From Rhodococcus xishaensis (GTDB taxonomy: Bacteria > Actinomycetota > Actinomycetes > Mycobacteriales > Mycobacteriaceae), in the NCBI RefSeq assembly GCF_004011825.1, contig NZ_RKLO01000003.1, positions 310,001-374,000 of the forward strand: a DNA stretch of 64,000 nt. Direction: 5' to 3'. The notes beneath the pieces were generated by a model. That model did not search any database. It had not been told where the DNA came from and saw only the letters and a list, made by a program, of their open reading frames with translations. Shown here in pieces: positions 59,912 through 64,000 of this stretch (the first letter of the stretch is position 1; each line of letters opens with the position of its first letter). Both the position numbers and the translations under genes were made by a program.

Positions 59912-60053
59912 GAACCGCGCCGAGCGCAGAACTCATGCGGCACAAGACTTTGCCGCTACTGGCCAGTAGCTGACATGAATTTGATCACGCCCGAAGAGGA
60001 AATTCGGACCTCGATGTGGCCTGGCATGAACCTGTGCCCTATTGTGGCTCGTC

Positions 60054-60770
60054 GTGATCGACGCTCAGCCCCGGGACGCAAGCTCTGAAATCTCGAACAC
60101 CCAATCAGTTCGCCGATGGACTCCCGGGTCTTGTGTGTGGTGCGGAAGCGACGAATCGATCGACTCGTTCCGCAACGAGCCGCGCTGTGGCACGTGCCGC
60201 GAGCACGAGACCGTCATCGACGAGGCACGCAAATTCATGGGCATGTACGGTCTGCGCCCGATCGGTGGCACGTTGCAGTCCGACGACGAGGAGGAGCGCG
60301 AGTGGCGCGTCGCGGCCCGTGACGCGCGCGCAGCCCTCAACCAGATCCGCCTCGCCGAGCCCCCGGACCCGGCGATTGTCCGCAAGTCGCTGCGCCCCAA
60401 AGCCGCTCGCATCGTGTCCGCAATCGAGACCGAGTCGGCTCCGGTCAGCAAAGCCCCGGCCAGCAAAGCCCCCGCCAGCAAGGCGCCGTCGGCGCGTCCC
60501 CGCACGAAGCCGACTACACCTGCTCCCGCGCCGACCGCCGCCATCGCATCCGCGAACCTACCGGACCTCGCAGCCCTCGAGGAGCGCGTGACCGGCCTCC
60601 TCGACCAGCTCGCCAAGGTCGACGCGCAGATCCAGCTCGCCGAGGCCGCGCAGGGTCTGGCCGCGCGCGCCCGCCTCGACGACCTGGGCCGCCAGAAGGC
60701 CTCGATCCTCCGCACCCTCGCCGCGTTGGAGAAGGCGCGTCGGAGCGCAGGCACGCAGGACGCGAGTTGA
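60054..60770 (+). CDS. Zinc-ribbon and coiled-coil protein of unknown function
   Basis: 238 residues from the GTG at 60054; the frame opens at 60042. A TATTGT box (60040-60045) suggests a leaderless start. N-terminal CVWCGSDES and CGTCREHE give a Cys4 zinc ribbon at about 27-50. A central low-complexity linker has three copies of SKAPA, then Pro/Thr-rich sequence. The C-terminal 60 residues are a heptad-rich helix (LEERVTGLLDQLAKVDAQIQLAEA-like). I do not recognise a family. It ends 1 base before the next gene. Confidence 0.72.
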   Translation: MIDAQPRDASSEISNTQSVRRWTPGSCVWCGSDESIDSFRNEPRCGTCREHETVIDEARKFMGMYGLRPIGGTLQSDDEEEREWRVAARDARAALNQIRLAEPPDPAIVRKSLRPKAARIVSAIETESAPVSKAPASKAPASKAPSARPRTKPTTPAPAPTAAIASANLPDLAALEERVTGLLDQLAKVDAQIQLAEAAQGLAARARLDDLGRQKASILRTLAALEKARRSAGTQDAS

Positions 60771-60771
60771 G

Positions 60772-61260
60772 ATGTTCATCCGTGACGCCCTGATCAGCGA
60801 TCTGCCCGAGATCCTCGAGATCCACAACGAGGCGGTCGCCAACTCGACGGCGATCTGGGACGAAACCCCCACCGATATCGACGAACGGCGGCAGTGGTTC
60901 CACGACCGCCACGCAAACGGGTTCCCGATCCTGGTCGCCGATATCGACGGCCGCGTCGCGGGGTACGCAACGTACGGGGTGTGGCGCCCCAAGAGCGGTT
61001 ACCGCTACACCGTCGAGAACTCGGTGTACGTGCACGTCGACTACCACCGCCGGGGCGTCGCGACGGCCCTGATGACCGCGTTGATCGAGCGGGCCCGCGC
61101 CGGTGGCCTACACGTCATCGTCGCGAGTATCGAGTCGTCGAACACCACCTCGATCGCGCTGCACGAGCGTTTCGGCTTCCGGACCGTCGCGCAGATGCCG
61201 GAGGTCGGTCAGAAGTTCGGCCGCTGGATGGACATGACCTTCATGCAGCTGATCCTCTGA
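60772..61260 (+). CDS. GNAT acetyltransferase, phosphinothricin acetyltransferase-like
   Basis: 162 residues. The family pattern of PAT/MddA enzymes is clear: IRDALISDLPEILEIHNEAVANSTAIWDE, GYATYGVWRPKSGYRYTVENSVYV, then the acetyl-CoA loop HRRGVATALMTALIERA and HERFGFRTVAQMPEVGQKFGRW. Such enzymes acetylate amino-acid analogues such as methionine sulfoximine. In an operon with the preceding zinc-ribbon gene (1-base gap). Confidence 0.88.
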   Translation: MFIRDALISDLPEILEIHNEAVANSTAIWDETPTDIDERRQWFHDRHANGFPILVADIDGRVAGYATYGVWRPKSGYRYTVENSVYVHVDYHRRGVATALMTALIERARAGGLHVIVASIESSNTTSIALHERFGFRTVAQMPEVGQKFGRWMDMTFMQLIL

Positions 61261-61261
61261 C

Positions 61262-61294
61262 CAGCCTCGGCGAGCGAATCAGCCTCGGCGAGCG
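61262..61294 (+). repeat. Short direct repeat at the egtD 3' end
   Basis: CAGCCTCGGCGAGCG occurs at 61262-61276 and 61280-61294, an 18-base period. The second copy encodes the last residues of egtD, so the 3' end appears duplicated into the intergenic gap. Confidence 0.6.
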
Positions 61295-62250
61295 CACACG
61301 AGCGCGAACCGCTCGTCCGCGTCGGTCCAGGTCTGGGCGTCGACGAATCCCGCCGCCGCGAGCTCGGCGCGGATGCCGTCTTCTCGGAACTTCGCGGAGA
61401 TCTCCGTGCGAAGCTGCTCCCCCTGGCCGAACGGCACCTCGAGCCCGAGATCCGTTACCTGCACGGTCATCTCGGTTGTCGCCTCGAGCCGCATCTCGAT
61501 CCATTCCTGGACCGGATCCCAGAGTGCGACGTGCCGGAACCTTTCCAGGTCGAAGTCGGCGCCCAGTTGTTTGTTCAGCACCGATAGCACGTTGAGGTTG
61601 AACTGGGCGGTGACGCCGGCCGCGTCGTCGTAGGCCGGGACCAGCACCGCAGGGTCGGTCACGAGCGCGACGCCGAGCAGCAGGTAATCGCCGGGTTCGA
61701 GGACGCCCGCGATGCCGGCGAGGAACTCGCGCCGCTCGTCCGGGACCAGGTTGCCGAGCGTGCCGCCCAGCAAGGCAATCATCCGCCGGCCTCCGACAGG
61801 TAGATGGTGCAGTGACTCGGTGAAGTCGCCGACTACCCCGTGCACGCCGATCTCCGGGAACTCCGCCGCGATGCGGCGGGCGGCATCCCGCAGTGCACTC
61901 TCGGAGACGTCCTGTGGAACGTACCGTTCGAGCGCGCCCCGTTCCCCCAGTTCCCGGAGCAGCAGAGCTGTTTTCTCGGACGACCCCGAGCCGAGTTCGA
62001 CGAGGATCTGCGGCGAGGCGATTCTCGCGATCTCGCCGGCGTGGGCCTCGAGCAGTGCCCGCTCGGTGCGAGTCGGGTAGTACTCCGGAAGCCGCATGAT
62101 CCGTTCGAAGAGTTCACTTCCGCGCGCGTCGTAGAACCACTTGGGCGGCAGCGATTTGGGTGACGACGTCAGCCCCCGCGCCGCATCGGCCCGTAGGGCC
62201 GCGGTCAGTTGCTCGGGTGCGATGTGGACCTCCAGGGTCGGTGCACTCAT
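61279..62250 (-). CDS. egtD: L-histidine N-alpha-methyltransferase (ergothioneine synthesis)
   Basis: Trimethylates histidine to hercynine, the first step of ergothioneine synthesis. It has 323 residues from the ATG at 62250. The GTG at 62292 would overlap the egtC stop but adds 14 residues that known EgtD proteins lack. SSPKSLPPKWFYDARGSELFE at about 29-49 and LPEYYPTRTE are hallmark sequences. SAM motif ELGSGSSEKT at 85-94. Last gene of the visible egtB-egtC-egtD order. Confidence 0.95.
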   Translation of the reverse strand: MSAPTLEVHIAPEQLTAALRADAARGLTSSPKSLPPKWFYDARGSELFERIMRLPEYYPTRTERALLEAHAGEIARIASPQILVELGSGSSEKTALLLRELGERGALERYVPQDVSESALRDAARRIAAEFPEIGVHGVVGDFTESLHHLPVGGRRMIALLGGTLGNLVPDERREFLAGIAGVLEPGDYLLLGVALVTDPAVLVPAYDDAAGVTAQFNLNVLSVLNKQLGADFDLERFRHVALWDPVQEWIEMRLEATTEMTVQVTDLGLEVPFGQGEQLRTEISAKFREDGIRAELAAAGFVDAQTWTDADERFALVCARRG

Positions 62251-62288
62251 TCCTCTCCCATCCGAAGAACTCGTTTCTCGGGTGACCC

Positions 62289-63017
62289 TCACAGGGGGGT
62301 CGAGATCAGGTGGCCCGGTCGCGCGGTGACGAGGTGCCCGTCCGGGATCTCTTTCCATTCGTGGTTGCGGTCATAGGGCTCGGAACTGATGACCGCGCGA
62401 TCGTCGTCGACAAGAGTCGACAACGCGTGCTCCCATGTCGTGGCCCACAACTGCCGCCCGTCACCGAGGAGCATGTTCAGCTTCGATCCGGGCGCTGCCT
62501 CCGTCACAAGGGTCGAGACCTGCATGAGCGCCACCTCGGGGCTGTTGTCCCGCAGTGCTTGCCGCACGAGCATCCACAGCAGCGCTGCATCGGTGGGCGC
62601 CTCGAGACCCAGCAGGTCCACCATCGGCAGCCGTCCGGCCGGCTCGACCATCGAGTCGGGCCATCCCGCGATCCGGCCGTTGAGGCTGAACGCCCAGTGC
62701 TTCGAGACGAACGGCGCACACGCGCTGCGTTCGACCGGCATTCCCACGGTCGCCGAACGGACTGCCGCGAGCACCGCGTGCGACCGGACCTTCGACAGCA
62801 TCTCGGGCAGTGCAGGGTCCGACCAGATCGGCATCGCGCTGCGGTACCGCGACAGTGTCGACCCCCACCAGGCGGCACCGAACCCATCGGCGTTGATGGT
62901 GCCGCCACCTCGCATATCACGCGGATCCCACGACTGCCGCAGCAGCGAGAACTCCCCCGCCGTGATGACCTCCCGCACCGAACGAGTCGGTCCGATATAG
63001 CCCAGGTGACGACACAT
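62289..63017 (-). CDS. egtC: Gamma-glutamyl-hercynylcysteine sulfoxide amidohydrolase
   Basis: Ntn-type glutamine amidotransferase-like hydrolase removing the glutamyl group in ergothioneine synthesis. It has 242 residues. MCRHLGYIG at the start gives the N-terminal nucleophile Cys2 after Met removal. INADGFGAAWW and FSLNGRIAGWPDS are typical. The ATG at 63017 overlaps the egtB stop in TGATG. The frame upstream runs through egtB and is not part of this gene. Confidence 0.94.
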   Translation of the reverse strand: MCRHLGYIGPTRSVREVITAGEFSLLRQSWDPRDMRGGGTINADGFGAAWWGSTLSRYRSAMPIWSDPALPEMLSKVRSHAVLAAVRSATVGMPVERSACAPFVSKHWAFSLNGRIAGWPDSMVEPAGRLPMVDLLGLEAPTDAALLWMLVRQALRDNSPEVALMQVSTLVTEAAPGSKLNMLLGDGRQLWATTWEHALSTLVDDDRAVISSEPYDRNHEWKEIPDGHLVTARPGHLISTPL

Positions 63018-64000
63018 CACACATCCCTTGCGCAGCGGAAGCCGGCGAAGATCTGTCGCCGGATCGGGTGGTCCCAGTTCCGGAACGTGCCCCGGCACGC
63101 CACCTGATCGGTGCCGAACGAACCGCCGCGCAGAACGCGGTAGTCGCCACCGAAGAACACCTCCGAATACTCCCGGTAGGGGAACGCTTCGAAGCCGGGA
63201 TAGCCGGCGAAGGGGGACGAGGTCCATTCCCACACGTCCCCGATCAGCTGACGCACTCCCGACGGCGACGCTCCTTCCGGGTAGGACCCGACCGGCGCGG
63301 GACCGAGATGCCGCTGGCCGAGGTTCGCCCGAGTGTGGTCGGGTTCATCGTCGCCCCACGGGAACCGGCGGGACCGGCCGCTCGCGGGATGCCAGCGCGC
63401 CGCCTTCTCCCACTCCGCCTCGGTAGGCAGCCGCTTGTCGGCCCACCGCGCGTACGCCTGCGCCTCGAACCAGCACACGTGCATCACCGGCTCGTCCGGC
63501 GGCACGGGCTCGAGCACCCCGAAACGTCGCCGCCACCAGTGCCCGCCGCCGTCAGTCGTCCAGAACTGCGGGGATTCGAGCCGGCGCTCGACGCGATGCT
63601 GCCAGCCTCGCTCGCTCCACAGCTCCTGACGTCGGTAGCCGCCGTCGTCGATGAAGCGCATGTAGTCGGCGTTGCTGACGGGGACGGTGTCGATCGCGAA
63701 AGCTCCGACGTATACCCGGTGCGCTGGGCGCTCGTTGTCGAGCGCCCACGGATCCTCGGTCGTTCCCATCACGAATTCGCCCGCGGGAATGACCACTTCA
63801 CGCTCGGTCACCGGGGCGACCGCGACGGGGACCGGCGGCGCCGTCAGTACCGGAGGCCCCGCTCGGAGCTGATGCGTCGCAAGCATCGTCTCGTCGTGCT
63901 GCTGCTCGTGCTGGGCGATCATCGCGAAAGCGAACCCGTTCGACTCCAGACGACGACCACGGAACTTGCTCGCGTCCAGCACATCCCACGTCTTCTCCCG
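63017..64000 (-). CDS. egtB: Hercynine oxygenase (C-terminal part, cut by window edge)
   Basis: Non-haem iron enzyme that joins gamma-glutamylcysteine (or cysteine) to hercynine as a sulfoxide. About 327 residues are visible; the N-terminal part lies beyond base 64000. HEQQHDETML near 63,900 is the DinB-type iron-binding H-x-x-x-H stretch. The C-terminal formylglycine-generating-enzyme-like domain follows, with GEFVMGTTEDPWALDNE and DVWEWTSSPFAGYPGF, then RGGSFGTD and GFRCARD. Confidence 0.94.
   Translation of the reverse strand, partial: REKTWDVLDASKFRGRRLESNGFAFAMIAQHEQQHDETMLATHQLRAGPPVLTAPPVPVAVAPVTEREVVIPAGEFVMGTTEDPWALDNERPAHRVYVGAFAIDTVPVSNADYMRFIDDGGYRRQELWSERGWQHRVERRLESPQFWTTDGGGHWWRRRFGVLEPVPPDEPVMHVCWFEAQAYARWADKRLPTEAEWEKAARWHPASGRSRRFPWGDDEPDHTRANLGQRHLGPAPVGSYPEGASPSGVRQLIGDVWEWTSSPFAGYPGFEAFPYREYSEVFFGGDYRVLRGGSFGTDQVACRGTFRNWDHPIRRQIFAGFRCARDV

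Overview
The window is high-GC actinobacterial chromosome, most likely from Rhodococcus or a close Nocardiaceae relative. The evidence is the GC-rich coding, many GTG starts, frequent 4-base GTGA/ATGA stop-start overlaps, several apparently leaderless starts with TANNNT -10 boxes, genes for mycothiol (mca) and ergothioneine (egtBCD), a Z-isoprenyl diphosphate synthase, and a Mycobacterium-like KstD. From memory, gene order follows Mycobacterium tuberculosis closely in two blocks: about Rv1111c to Rv1074c (bases 3,000-36,600) and about Rv1026 to Rv1017c (46,500-59,200). Both edges cut genes: sbcC at the left and egtB at the right.

Left block (1-36,600). It starts with sbcC/sbcD recombination nuclease genes and a DUF6542 membrane protein. 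Next come ispH, a lipid-droplet-type protein and xseA-xseB, then a DUF4245 protein, glpX and fumC. A lipoprotein serine hydrolase with an NTF2-like partner follows. kstD sits behind a perfect KstR-type operator, and after it come phoH2, glyA, a DUF885 protein and coaA. A serine hydrolase/flavin monooxygenase pair is divergent from a TetR gene. The prenyl transferase and hemolysin III genes are split by a solitary TnpB element. Two tiny peptides without basic residues lie in their own unit. The block ends with the DUF255 thioredoxin-like gene, mca, greA behind a possible leaderless uORF, an NlpC/P60 protein, metB, cbs and a thiolase.

Middle (36,600-46,400). Housekeeping genes (Bax inhibitor-1, DUF5709, a methyltransferase, a GNAT) lead into an accessory stretch of about 40-46.3 kb. 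It holds a small membrane protein, an alpha/beta hydrolase with a Cys nucleophile, an SDR, a DUF1330 protein, a MarR/DHA2 efflux pair and an orphan HicB-like protein. It ends at a tRNA with anticodon UAA, next to a cluster of repeats.

Right block (46,400-64,000). ppx2, DUF501, ftsB and eno form a tightly overlapping run. A lytic transglycosylase, mazG and mfd follow. After a TetR gene, tRNA-Gln, glmU and prs come DUF2461, a zinc-ribbon/coiled-coil protein, a GNAT and the ergothioneine genes egtB-egtC-egtD.

The most unusual items are the TnpB with an apparent in-frame loss of about 38 residues inside its RuvC domain, the two basic-residue-free peptides at 26.0-26.36 kb, the leaderless Cys-Cys uORF ahead of greA, the KstR box at kstD, and the UAA tRNA lacking a long variable arm.
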